From Cucumis sativus (taxonomy: Eukaryota; Streptophyta; Magnoliopsida; Cucurbitales; Cucurbitaceae), in assembly GCF_000004075.3 (NCBI RefSeq), contig NC_026656.2:2666001-2730000 (forward strand): a stretch of 64,000 nucleotides of DNA. Direction: 5' to 3'. The notes beneath the pieces are model-generated. The model saw nothing but the letters and a program-made list of their open reading frames with translations, had not been told where the DNA came from and ran no database searches. This document shows positions 12,501 to 23,201 of this stretch, in pieces. The first letter of the stretch is position 1; each line of letters starts with the position of its first letter. A program made the position numbers and the translations under genes.

Positions 12501-14745
12501 AATTATTCTTTAGGTTTTTTAAGCTTTTTGGGGTGGATTACGTTTCAAACTTATAAAACTGAACATCAAAATAATTGTAGTCAAGAGTCCGTTATTTATC
12601 AACATGAGTGTAGTACAACTGACTTAATGTTTGTACTATCAATTGGATTGATTACTCATTTATTTTTTGTATATAAAATTTTATAATTAGTTTGCCTAAA
12701 TACGATTAAAGGTTATTTATAGATTTTTTTTACCTATATTTTATATTTTCTATATTTACAATTATTTTTTTAGCCACTATTTTATCTAAATTTTGTTTGG
12801 TATGCCAATTATATTACATTACATACCCCTTTTCCTTTTGGTTTCTTTTTCAATATGTTTTAGGATTGTGAAAGGTTGAAGCATGTTGATCTTAGCTACT
12901 CTACTTTATTAGAGAAAATTCCTGATTTATCCGCTGCATCAAACCTTGAAGAATTGTATCTCATCAATTGCACAAATTTAGGAATGATAGATAAGTCTGT
13001 TTTCTCTCTCAATAAGCTTACTGTCCTAAACTTTAAAGGTTGTTCTAACCTTAAAAAGCTTCCAAAAGGCTACTTCATGTTCAGTTCTCTTAAAATATTG
13101 AATCTCTCTTACTGCCAAGAACTTGAGAAAATTCCAGACTTATCTTCAGCATCAAACCTTCAGAGCTTGCTACTCAACGGATGCACAAATTTAAGAGTGA
13201 TTCATGAATCTGTTGGATCTTTGAATGAGCTTGTATTGTTGGACCTTGGACAATGCACTAACCTTTCAAAGCTTCCGAGCTATCTCAGGTTAAAGTCTCT
13301 TGTCTATTTGGTACTTTTTGGGTGTGGTAAGCTTGAAAGCTTTCCAACAATTGCTGAAAACATGAAATCTTTAAGGTGCTTGGATTTGCATTCCACCGCC
13401 ATAAAGGAGTTACCTTCATCACTTGGATATCTTACTCAACTCGATAAATTACACCTTACCGGTTGCACAAATCTCATCTCCCTTCCCAATACAATCTATT
13501 TGTTAAGGAATCTTAACGAACTTCATCTTGGTGGGTGTTCTAGATTTGAAATGTTTCCCCATAAATGGGTCCCAACCATCCAACCAGTATGCTCTCCTTC
13601 AAAAATGATGGAAGCAGCTTCGTGGAGCTTAGAGTTTCCCCATTTAGTAGTACCAAATGAAAGCATATGTTCCCATTTCACTTTGTTGGATCTTAAATCT
13701 TGCAACATATCAAGTGCAAAATTTTTGGAAATTTTATGTGATGTTGCCCCTTTCTTATCTGATCTACGTTTGTCCGAAAACAAATTCTCTAGTTTACCCT
13801 CATGTCTCCACAAGTTCATGTCCTTATCGAATCTTGAATTAAGGAATTGTAAGTTTCTTCAAGAAATCCCAAACCTTCCCCAAAACATACGAAACTTGGA
13901 TGCCAGTGGTTGCAAATCGTTGGCTCGAAGTCCAGATAACATTGTGGATATAATATCAATAAAACAGGTTTGATTCTTTCCATTCATTTTGTTCCTATCT
14001 TTGCACATAGACAATTTAATGCATATGAATTTTTATTCTCTATAGGACCTTGAATTGGGTGAGATTTTAAGAGAGTTCTTATTAACGGACATTGAGATTC
14101 CAGAATGGTTCAGCTATAAGACTGCATCCAATTTGGTGACTGCTAGCCTTCGTCACTATCCAGACATGGAAAGAACTTTGGCTGTCGCTGTTAGTTTTAA
14201 AGTGAATGGAGATTCATCTGAAAGTGAGGCCCAAATTTCATGCAATATATTCATCTACAATAAACTCCGTTGTTTGTTTTCAAGATCATTTCTTCCATCA
14301 AAATCAGAATATATGTGGTTAGTAACAATTTCTCTAGCGTGTTCCCTGGAGGTGAATGATTGGAATAAAGTTTTCGTCTGGTTTGAGGTTCATGAAGCAC
14401 ATGGTGTAACTGTAACAAGGTATGGGGTCCATGTCACTGAACAACTCCATGGGATACAAACGGATGTCAAGTGGCCGATGGTTAATTATGCTGATTTTTA
14501 TCAACTGGAGAAATTGCGAAGGGATCTGTAAGTTGATTGTTTACTTGTTACTTATTTACTTTCTTTCTTTCTTTCTTTTTTGGAGTGAAAGTATGATAGA
14601 TCTCAAAGGGGGAGATATGTATGTTATGATTATATTTGTTTAATGGCATAGGGATTTTGAGGATCTCAAAGCTAGTTTAAAGAAGTCTGCTGTTCAAATT
14701 CCAAAGCAACATTGCATGCACTTTAGTATGATCCAGAGGCAATAA
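9503..14745 (+). CDS. TNL1: TIR-NBS-LRR disease-resistance protein
   Basis: Intracellular immune receptor of the N-gene class. Exons: 9503-9984, 10187-11333, 11455-11733, 12864-13967, 14046-14527 and 14652-14745; reading through the last donor instead gives a stop at 14531 (1165 residues). The first in-frame ATG is at 9503. Exon 1 is the TIR domain (SYDVFLSFRGEDTR, about residues 16-29; the conserved catalytic-type Glu in SSWCLDEL is about residue 90). Exon 2 is NB-ARC: P-loop GIGGLGKTT (about 235-243), kinase-2 LDDVD (about 316-320), GLPL-type GHPLALVVLG, and an MHD motif that reads MHG (Gly about 506). Exons 3-4 are leucine-rich repeats. Exon 5 is a C-JID/post-LRR domain (IPEWFSYKT). The exon 2 acceptor is a CAGGAG (NAGNAG-type) site. 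All joins keep frame. Intron 3 (11734-12863) carries a degenerate MITE-like repeat. Confidence 0.9.
11905..12030. repeat. Degenerate MITE-like repeat in TNL1 intron 3
   Basis: ATATAACAAAATTTATCAATGATAGACTGATCTATCG resembles the arm and core of the dispersed family, followed by repeated 'tcatatggtcta' and 'gatatgatcta' cores. The closing arm is poorly preserved. The rest of the 1.1 kb intron is plain AT-rich DNA. Confidence 0.4.
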
Positions 14746-15560
14746 TTGATTCCAACATACAACCTATTATATTTCCATTGCACGTAACACATAATGGATG
14801 CACATTTATGCATGGAATGGAAGGCATGGGAGGCACTGCACTCGCCAACTCTCTGTACAGTAAATTTAAATGGATGAAGGAGCACTACTACAGTGAAGCT
14901 TTAGATAATCCTACAAGCCTTTTGTATATCCAAGGAAGAGAGATAGAGAGAGTTCCCTGGTTGTGGCCCCACCACCTTAAGCGTGAAGATGGTGAATTTG
15001 GAACCAATATCACAACAACCCATACAATATCCTTCAAACGCTATTTGATAGTCTTTTATGAAGAGGAGATGATTACATTTGTATTTCAATGGGAAACTAT
15101 ACGGCGTGTGATTAGATAACCTATATGGCAGTTTTTACGATCGGAATGTTCATTTTCTGAATTGATGGAGTTCGCAGATGATTGGAATGAAGCTGGCAAG
15201 TATTTTTTTTCAAACATAATTACATTTAAACACCCTTTTCATATTTTTTGGGACTTGTATTAATTTAAACGCTCAACTTGTTAGTGTATGTATCCATTTA
15301 ACACCACTCTTCTTAAAGCCAGAATATGAAAGTGAAGAGGAAAGTGTCATTTTGTTATTAAAATTAAGAATTGATCCATATTCTTATGGCACACCTGCAT
15401 GTGGCGCTCATGGTGTATCCTCAATTCAACGTTTCAAAGAAAAATTCAATGAACAACATTGTATCTTTGGATTACTCGTACCAGAAGTAGCATTTCCCCA
15501 AATTGTTCATCCAATTGAATACTGTCTGGAACGGTCATTGATGTTAGAAGGAATAAGATA
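14727..15560 (+). pseudogene. Decayed C-terminal extension of TNL1
   Basis: From 14727 a second frame stays open to a TAA at 15117-15119 and then continues sensibly (PIWQFLRSECSFSELMEF) to a donor-like GGCAA^GTATTTT near 15200. A further coding-like piece lies at about 15307-15560 (LLLKLRIDPYSYG, AHGVSSIQRFKEKFNE). The frame is offset by one base from TNL1 exon 6 exactly where CACTTTAG meets TATGATCC. I infer that the extension once continued exon 6 and was lost by a one-base frameshift plus a nonsense change. It contains GMGGTALANSLYSKF, which looks like a P-loop helix without the GK pair. I do not recognise the domain, so function is unassigned. Confidence 0.45.
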
Positions 15561-16148
15561 AGAGAGACAAAGAAGTGCAAGCCATGGGAATTAATAATAA
15601 AGAAAAGAATAAGAAGAAAAAAAAACAAGAATAACATTTTTAATTCAACCATTAACAATATTTACTAATAAAAAAATGTGTCATATTTTAGTTTAAAAAG
15701 AAAATTTCAAACAACTGAACTAAGAATGTTTAGAAAGTCTTGAAATTTTCAAAATGGAAACGTTGAAAGTTATGGGAGAAAATGCCAACAAACTTGAAAG
15801 TTTAGAAACAAAATAATATTCAAACACAAAGTTTAACTTTATTTAGAAAAGTTGGATTCATATTGTTTCAGATTCCATCCAATTAAGAAGGGAGAGCAAA
15901 GTTATAACTCGTTTACAACACTTGTAATTTTGATTTATCCTTACCCATTATGTACTGTGTTTGTAATCTAGAAATAGGAGCCATAAAATGAATTTAGATA
16001 ATGGATTATTTGATCCAACGTCCAAACATAAATCCATTGTTCATTGACCCCTGGTCAGATCTTGGTTTGAAATCCCAAACTGAATACTGACATTTAGATA
16101 TATATATATATATTAGTTATCAATTGGGTAATGAATAAATTAAGGGAA
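15561..16148. other. Intergenic DNA between convergent TNL1 and a GDSL gene
   Basis: AT-rich spacer between two genes whose 3' ends face each other, with a short (TA)n tract near 16100. I see no coding or RNA feature. Confidence 0.5.
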
Positions 16149-18878
16149 CTAGAACTTGAGCTTGAGAAGGAAAGGCATTTTGTCTGAGAAGGGTGGATCA
16201 GAATATTTCCCAGTGAGTATTTGTGATGACACATACTGATTTGCAGCTTCACTGTAATGAATTCCATCCCAATTAATGTACTCTGAGCTATCATCACACC
16301 CTTTCGCCGTGACCAATGTCCCATTCAACATCTTTGTTTGTCCACATACGATTCGACTGTCGTAGTTAAGAGGTGGACCTCCATAACCACAACAAGCCAT
16401 AATCGGTTGTTGAAACCCTGCCATTCACACACAAAATATAGCAACTCATCAGATTTGACAGGATTAATAGAAAACGAGATTAAACCAATACAGAAGATTA
16501 GCAAGATGGCCGACCCAGTCGTGAATAATTGGCAATAAGATTTGATTTGATCGAGTAGATATCAATGTATGTAATGTTGCTATCAGTATATTGTCCCTGC
16601 AGTTTTTTACAGAGAGCATGAAGTTGTAGATTAAAGAGCTTGGCTGCTTGGTTGTGTGAACTAACACATCCAAATTCATCAAGTTTTGATGGGTCAGTTC
16701 CAAATTTAGCAACATTCTGAGCCAAACATCCTAGAGGGCCCGTGTTGTGTATCCAAAAGTTCCTAGCTCCTTGGTCGAACAGTTTCTAAAAAGTAGGCAA
16801 AAGGGATTGTTAAGGAATCGAGAAACAAAAAAATTGAAAATACGTAAACAATAGAAAATTGACAAATTGATTTATATGGTTCACTAACAGTGTATTAGCT
16901 ATGTCTATAGCCAGAGGGAGAGAGCAGTTTATTATTAAAGAGAAAATATCAAATTACAGATTTAGAAGCTATTGTGCTTGGTCATTCGAAGTGTTAAATA
17001 ACAAATTCAAGGCATTCCAAAGATAATAATCAAGTAATGGCAGTAACTTTTATTATATGACATATAGACAGTGAACTTGAACTCGAACTTTCACCCTCTA
17101 CTTATTCTGTTTCCCACATTTTCCTTGGGGCAATACTTATGTTTGAACTATAGAAAATCGACACACAAGTTCATGTGGTTTACTAAAAGTGTGTTAGCTA
17201 TGTCTACGAGTAGAGAAGAGACTAGAGAAAATATCATATGACATAGTCATAAGCCCTTGCTTGGTCATTCAAAGTGACATATAACAAATTCAGAGCATAT
17301 CAACATGGTTAATCAAGTAATAAATGTAACATTTTACAGCTATAAAGTCTTGTCATATGATAGAGAAAATGAACTTGAACTGTCACCCTCTCTTTGTTTT
17401 GTTTTCCGACATTTCACTTGGCAGTAACTAAGCTTCAGACTAACAGGTCGGATTTCAAATTAAAGGTAATTTATGTTAATGTCCAACCCCACTTATGTCA
17501 TCGACTGATCTCATAGAACAAGACAAACTTTAGCTACCCTGAGGCTGGTTAAGAATTAATGGATTAATATTTCTATATAGGATGCCTATTTATAACTAAA
17601 GCCATCATCAACCACCAAAAAATTATACAAAATAACCTCCAAACACTCAAAACCAAGCTACAAAAATGTCCAAATTCAAGAAAGATATCTGAACCCAACA
17701 CAAAATCAAGTAGGTAAAAAACACATCGAAACTAAATTACCATTGTGCAAAGATAACTTAGAAAGAAACCATGGAGTCTAACCTGAACTCCACTCTCAAA
17801 CTCAGCTAAAATGGTAGGTATTGAGGCAAGAATTTGGTCAAGAGTTTTGGAGTAAAATGCACCAGCAAGGTCATTCTGGCCAATATCAAACATGTAAAGC
17901 CCCTTTTGGAAGTATTCTTCAGCTGGTAGATACTTATCAAGTTTCTTACCTCCTAAAGAAAGCAACAGAAAAAATCATTAAAAAAATTGTTCTCTCCGAG
18001 ATTTCAAGCTTCATGTTCAAGAAGATTACCAGAATACCTTTTCCTTCTCGAAGCTCAAGAACTCTAGCTTTGAAATGAAGAAACTGATTCACCTGGACCC
18101 CAAAGGAAAAAGGGCTAACAGAGGTAGCAGTTGCTGGAAGAACAGTCGAGCCTGCTGCTGCATAATTGCATCCCTTCCGAAAATTCGGCGCCCCAAGGGA
18201 ATCAAGATAAGCATTCAAAAAAGGCATATCCATGGCATCCACTACAGAAAAAAAGAGCGCAAAGAACATTGAAATGTTAACACGCAATTGCAAAAAAAGC
18301 ACAAGAATCTCTAGCATTGAGAACAGTGGTAGAAAACTTAAAAGGACAGAAAATCAACGATGAAAACAACAAAGTTCTCAAACGTAAAACAGAGGAGGGG
18401 AAAAACAGGGGAAATGGCAGATGGAAGAGTTAAGAAGTGAAAACAGCAGAGAAAATCAACGAGAGTCTAAAGAAATGGAAATAAGAGATTGCAGATTCAA
18501 AAACCGAAAACCCAACTCTCAAAAATACAAAATTTGATAGAAAACCAACCACTAAACAGAAAGTCCAGAGAAGCCCAGGAAAACAAAAACAGGAGAAATA
18601 TGCGATTGCAGATTCGAAAACTGAAAAGGGTGTTAGAGAAAGAAAAAAGTACAGAGAAAATCAACAATGAGGCGGCCATCGCAGTATCTCCCAGAGGGGT
18701 GTCCGAAGAAGCGGTGGCCATAAGGGGGGTTGATGCTCTCAATGGCGGCACCCACAAGGCAGCCAGTGTCGGAGTTGGAGTCTCCGAAGTTGAAAATAGC
18801 CGGGCGAGAGAAAGGGTTGGATCTGGCAAAGGGAAAGCAGAGGAGGAAGAAGGTGAGGATGAGGGTGAGTGTGGACAT
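16149..18878 (-). CDS. GDSL esterase/lipase, complete (five exons)
   Basis: Secreted SGNH-fold serine esterase of the plant GDSL family, by motif close to the ENOD8-like clade. Exons 18878-18653, 18241-18038, 17952-17783, 16785-16515 and 16417-16149 give 379 residues, normal for the family. An N-terminal signal peptide (about residues 1-20) precedes block I FNFGDSNSDTG (nucleophile Ser34). Block II is GCNYAAAGST, block III is FDIGQND (Asn170), and block V is WDGIHY (Asp341 and His344). All catalytic residues are present and all junctions are GT-AG with phases 1-1-0-1. A TATA box lies about 55 bases upstream. Intron 3 contains a tandem duplication. The natural substrate cannot be read from sequence. 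Confidence 0.93.
16846..17440. repeat. Direct tandem duplication inside GDSL intron 3
   Basis: Two diverged copies of about 290 bases follow each other, about 16846-17145 and 17147-17440. Both contain, in order, 'tgtgttagctatgtcta'-like sequence, 'gagaaaatatca', 'ttgcttggtcattc', 'ataacaaattca', 'aatcaagtaat' and 'gaacttgaact..tcaccctct'. They fill most of the 731-base intron (16786-17516 part) between exons 4 and 3. A related sequence occurs near 33360-33470. Confidence 0.75.
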
Positions 18879-18931
18879 GGCCGGCAGTGTAAGGGAGGAG
18901 GATTTGGGTGAGGCATTGATGTGGGGGTTGG

Positions 18932-18939
18932 ATTTATAT
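18932..18939 (-). promoter_or_regulatory. TATA box of the 16149-18878 GDSL gene
   Basis: The minus strand reads CATATAAATCC about 55 bases before the ATG at 18878, the spacing expected for a short 5' leader. Confidence 0.5.
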
Positions 18940-20750
18940 GAGGCATGAGGGAAGTGATGAGAAAACAGAAGTGGGAGAAGAAAAGTGATGGCGTTGAAGG
19001 AATGGTTGGTGATGGTGGGTCAGTTCAGTGAGCAGTAAGCAAAAAGAGGAAGGAAGGAAAAGGAAGGGACAAAGCAAAGGCAAAGGGTAAGGCTTTTGTA
19101 GCGTAGGAATTTGGTGTGACTTGTGATTTGGGATGGACAGAGCGATTTTATAAACAACTGACCCGCTCTAACATATCAGGATTTTTGTTTATGTGTTGGA
19201 GTATTCGTTATTATTTTTCAACTCAACAGAGTAGATATGTAGAAAGGAATAAATTTATTGCTCCTCTTTCTCTTTCCTTAATTCCTTCCTTTGAATTTAC
19301 TTTAGAGAAAAATATTTTTACCAATTAAGTTAAGTTTTTAAAATTTTATCTACTTTGAAAAATATGAAAAACTATTGTAAAAGATGAAAACTAAATAGTT
19401 ATCCAACAAACTTTAAATTTTTACACTCTTCATCAAGTTTGAAATTGATATCAATTTTGAAAAATGGTTTTAAATGATAATTCAACTATTAGTTGACTAA
19501 TAAAAATTTGTGTTACTTTTACACTCTTATATCACAGCTTGAATATTTGTATTAACAAATATTTAGTAAGTATGTAATCAAGCCTGATCGTTTTGTTTGG
19601 ATTAACTAAATTTGTTAATATTTGAGAATCTATTTCACACACTTTCTAAATTGATTAACATTTGAGGTAAGTATTTGAGAGATTAAGGGTGGCAAGATAA
19701 CTATATAAACAAAAATAGTAAATTTAATTATAAAAATTGTGTATATATTTCTACAGCAAATTGTTGGTTTTCTAAAGTTTAATACCAAAATAATGTATGT
19801 ACTTGTAAAGCTTACAAACTAAGATGATACAAATCTTAAAATGTCATCTATAAAACACATAGAATTTAAATTAAGAAATCAATTTAATTTTGAAGATAAG
19901 AACGAGGAATATTCCTCATTTTGTTTCCATTTCATTTTTTAAAAATATATTTGGAAATATTTTTATTAGAGAAACAATGAACAATTTCAAATTTTAATTT
20001 CCCCCTAAAATCTAATTTAATATGCATAATTTTAAAATATATTTAGACGAATTTTTTAATATAATAAAAATGATTTTAACTCAAACTTCAATCATGTTTT
20101 TTATTTGACATAAAATTTAAAAGAAAATGAAGATTGGAATTTCATGCAACACTGAATATAATTATGTCTATCATGACCACAAATTAACCTAATAATTTTG
20201 GTTAAAATTAGGACGAAATAACAAATGTAGAGTAGGTTTGATTCTTAAATTTTGAAAATGTATATTTTTAATATTCAATATCTAAAACACATTTAAAATT
20301 TTTGATAAATTTTTTACTACTTTGAATTATTGAAAAATGAAAATTTAAAATATATTTTGAGATCTAATTTTTTTAAGGTTTTAAATTCAAAATTTCCATA
20401 TAATTATTTAAAAAAAAACAATTACTTCCTAAAAAATTTGGTGATTAAAATAGTGCATGTTTCCAAAATTTATGTTCCAAAACATGTACCTACGTTTTAG
20501 TATTGTGACACTAAATAATAAATAAACAAATGATTCCTTTACTCACACGTTAAATTGATTCAATTAGACGTTAGTTAAACTAAGTTCTCGTTTCCAAGAA
20601 AATTTAATTATCGAGGTTGATCTATTTGTATGAATAGTGGTGAGTATTATTTTGGCTTTGTATTTAACTATCGACACTTTGGAATTCAAAAATTAAAAGA
20701 AAATTAAGTATAAAAAGCGAAGAGAGAATATGGAGTGTTCGAAAATTTAC
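18940..20750. other. AT-rich intergenic stretch, no GDSL exons 2-5
   Basis: This region lies downstream of the orphan exon 1 at 20751 and upstream of the GDSL gene at 18878. I searched it for the conserved exon 2 start (AMDMPYL-like) and the later GDSL blocks and found none. The segment nearest 18940-19130 is purine-rich and matches the sequence upstream of the first orphan exon (670-740). Confidence 0.55.
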
Positions 20751-20994
20751 TGATAAAATCAACGATGAGGCGGCCATTGGAGAATCTTCCACCCGAAGAA
20801 GTATTGAAGTAATTTTGTCCATACGGGAGGTTCAGGCTAAATCCCTTGCCGGCAGTGAGTTCTCCGGTATCGGAATTTGAATCCCCGAAGTTGAAGGCCG
20901 CCGGATAATCGTACGAACTTCCCAACCGGAGAATAGTGGAACACATTGTGAGCATCAGCGGAATCGTGAAGGATTTGGTGAAAGAAATCTCCAT
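20751..20994 (-). pseudogene. Second orphan GDSL esterase exon 1
   Basis: The ATG at 20994 opens a signal-peptide-like start and FNFGDSNSDTGEL, then GRFSNGRLIVDFI and a consensus donor (GT at 20750-20749) after one base of a codon. It is closest to exon 1 of the gene at 23202-26146 (shared TMCSTI, FNFGDSNSDTGEL, AGKGFSL, LPYG). Upstream DNA to about 21170 also matches that gene's upstream region, so promoter and exon 1 were duplicated together. Exons 2-5 are absent. The donor phase equals the acceptor phase of exon 2 of the downstream GDSL gene (18241), so it could still act as an alternative first exon. Confidence 0.7.
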
Positions 20995-23201
20995 ATATAT
21001 ATGTTGGGGGAAGCCGATACTTGAGAAATAGAGTACCGGAGGATTTTGATTTTCCGATGATGGAAAATTCGTTTTCCGGCGGGGGGGAATTTATCGGCGG
21101 AGAAAGAAGGTTAGGGTTTAATTGAAGGGAAGGCAATGTGAAGGATTGAAGCTAAGATTTCTCTTATCCTCAATCTATACACTAACTTCAAATAACATTT
21201 TTGCATGAAGAAATATGGAAATTGGTTGTTAAATTAAGCCACCAAAAACTAACTAAACTTGGATTTGAAAGTTAATTTTTTAACCTTTTTATATATTCCT
21301 TTGTGTCACTATTTAATTTAATTCTTAGTTTATTGTTATTATAAATTAAGTTTACTTTTTTTGACAATATCCATTCCCCTACTAGGTCATGTCTTCAAGT
21401 TCTTACTTTATGATCTTCAACGATGCAAACTCGACAAAATCATTATCGTGTAATGCATTAGGTCGTTTTGTTAACTATTTGACTTTTAGTTTTTAGTTTT
21501 TTTAAATTAAATCTATAACATCATGTTTCTATATATTTTGTTGTCTAAAATTTTTCGAGTCTTTTCAAAGTAAAAATAATAATTATTATTTTTGTATTTT
21601 GAAAATTAACTAAAAATGACAAAATCATTTTTAAAAAACAGGGCATGGCACTTATTTTTTTGCACATTGTAAATATGAAAAAAATTAGTGATATCAAAAG
21701 GTAATCTTACGGTTATCATATTATCATAATTTTTTTGTATTGAAATAAATTGAGAGAAAAATAAACATAAAATTTTAAAAGTAAAAAAAGTAAATAGTAT
21801 AAAAAGAATAATATTTGATAAGATATTTAAGTGTTTTTCTATAAAATAGGTGAAAACCATAGTAAAACAAAAAGAAATTATAAAAAATAGCAAATTTGAT
21901 AAAAATTTACAAAATATAGCAAAATTTCAAATTCTAACGATAACAAACATTGAATAGATACTAATATTCTTCTATCAATGACGTTGATAGTCAATATTTA
22001 TCAAATGTTTGTTGTCGATAGAATCTGAAATTTTGTTATATATGTCTTGATTTATTTTTTTTACTTCTAAAAATGTCTGAAAAAAACTAAATTGAAGAAG
22101 ATAAGTATTATTTTAAATGCATAAAATTAAAACAAAATAGTTAGAACGTTAAATTTATATTTATTTGGTATATTTTTTAACTTTAAAAGAATGTTGTTGG
22201 ATTTGGTATATGTAAGTGGTATTACTTACTATTTTTTGTTATCTTTCACTTATATGTTTAAGATTCCTTTTAAAAGATTGAATATAATTAGTATCAATTT
22301 ATAGGTTAAGCTACACTTAAATCTCTAATCATTCAAGTTAAAATAGCATGGCTAACTAGTAAAGTTAGTAAAGAAATATATTTGGATTATATTTTAACTT
22401 TAAGCCATTACTTTGGCCAATAATTAGATTTATATTGTCATTTCTTGGGTATAAACATATCTAATTTTGTTACATTGAGTTTTAATTAATCCTTGCCAAT
22501 AAAGTAATAAGGGGTAAAATGAAAATTTATTGCCAAAGTTTCTAGGTAGTAAAAATTAAAAAAAGACAAATAATTAAAATGAAACTAAATTTGATGGGAG
22601 AGTCCATTTTGCAAATTACATATAAATAAATATATAAGGACAGTTTTGAAGTTAAAATTTTTAAATAAAATTTTCAAAAATAGAAGAAAGTTTGCTAAGG
22701 AAAGAAAAAGATCATTTTGCTTAGTTGTTCGAAAATTAATTAATTTTTTTTTTTCATTTTCCATTAAAATACAATTTTTTTAATTATAATTTACATTCTA
22801 CACATTCTTAATTGGGAGTCCTAATCGGAAATTAAAGTTGTAAATTTTTAGGACCTTAGAAAGAAAGAATTTTTAAAATATTAAACATTAATTTCTCAAA
22901 GCAATAATATTTTATTTGAGTAAGTAATTAGTATGTGTTAAAATTAAATAAATTAGTATCCACATTTAAGACATTGGTCTTAAGTACATAAAATATCATC
23001 AATCCCAAAACATGTATATATATTGGACATGTCACTAAACATTGATCATACACCACAAGATAGTGTGAGATCATATAGTTTTACAAATCCTCAATTATTC
23101 TTACCACATATATATAATACAAACTAAGGTTAATTATGATAAAGATGTATGATAGAAATGAAGTTAATATCCATCTAATCAAATTGCATATAGCAAAATT
23201 A
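20995..23201. other. Intergenic region with one MITE-like copy
   Basis: The first 180 bases are the duplicated upstream region of the orphan exon. The rest is AT-rich, with one palindromic repeat at about 21885-22060. No gene is supported. Confidence 0.5.
21885..22060. repeat. MITE-like palindromic repeat, copy 3
   Basis: It starts AATAGCAAATTTGATAAAAA, includes CAAAATATAGCAAAATTTCA and the core TCTATCAATGACGTTGATAG, and closes with GATAGAATCTGAAATTTTGT. This is the dispersed family described elsewhere in the window. Confidence 0.6.

Noticed and set aside
14809-14860. A second NB-ARC gene starting at the P-loop-like segment
   Set aside because: It lacks the GK of the P-loop and no kinase-2 or GLPL motif follows, so at most it is a remnant or resemblance.
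18489-18911. Long plus-strand frame opposite GDSL exon 1
   Set aside because: Low-complexity and antisense to a clearly coding exon.
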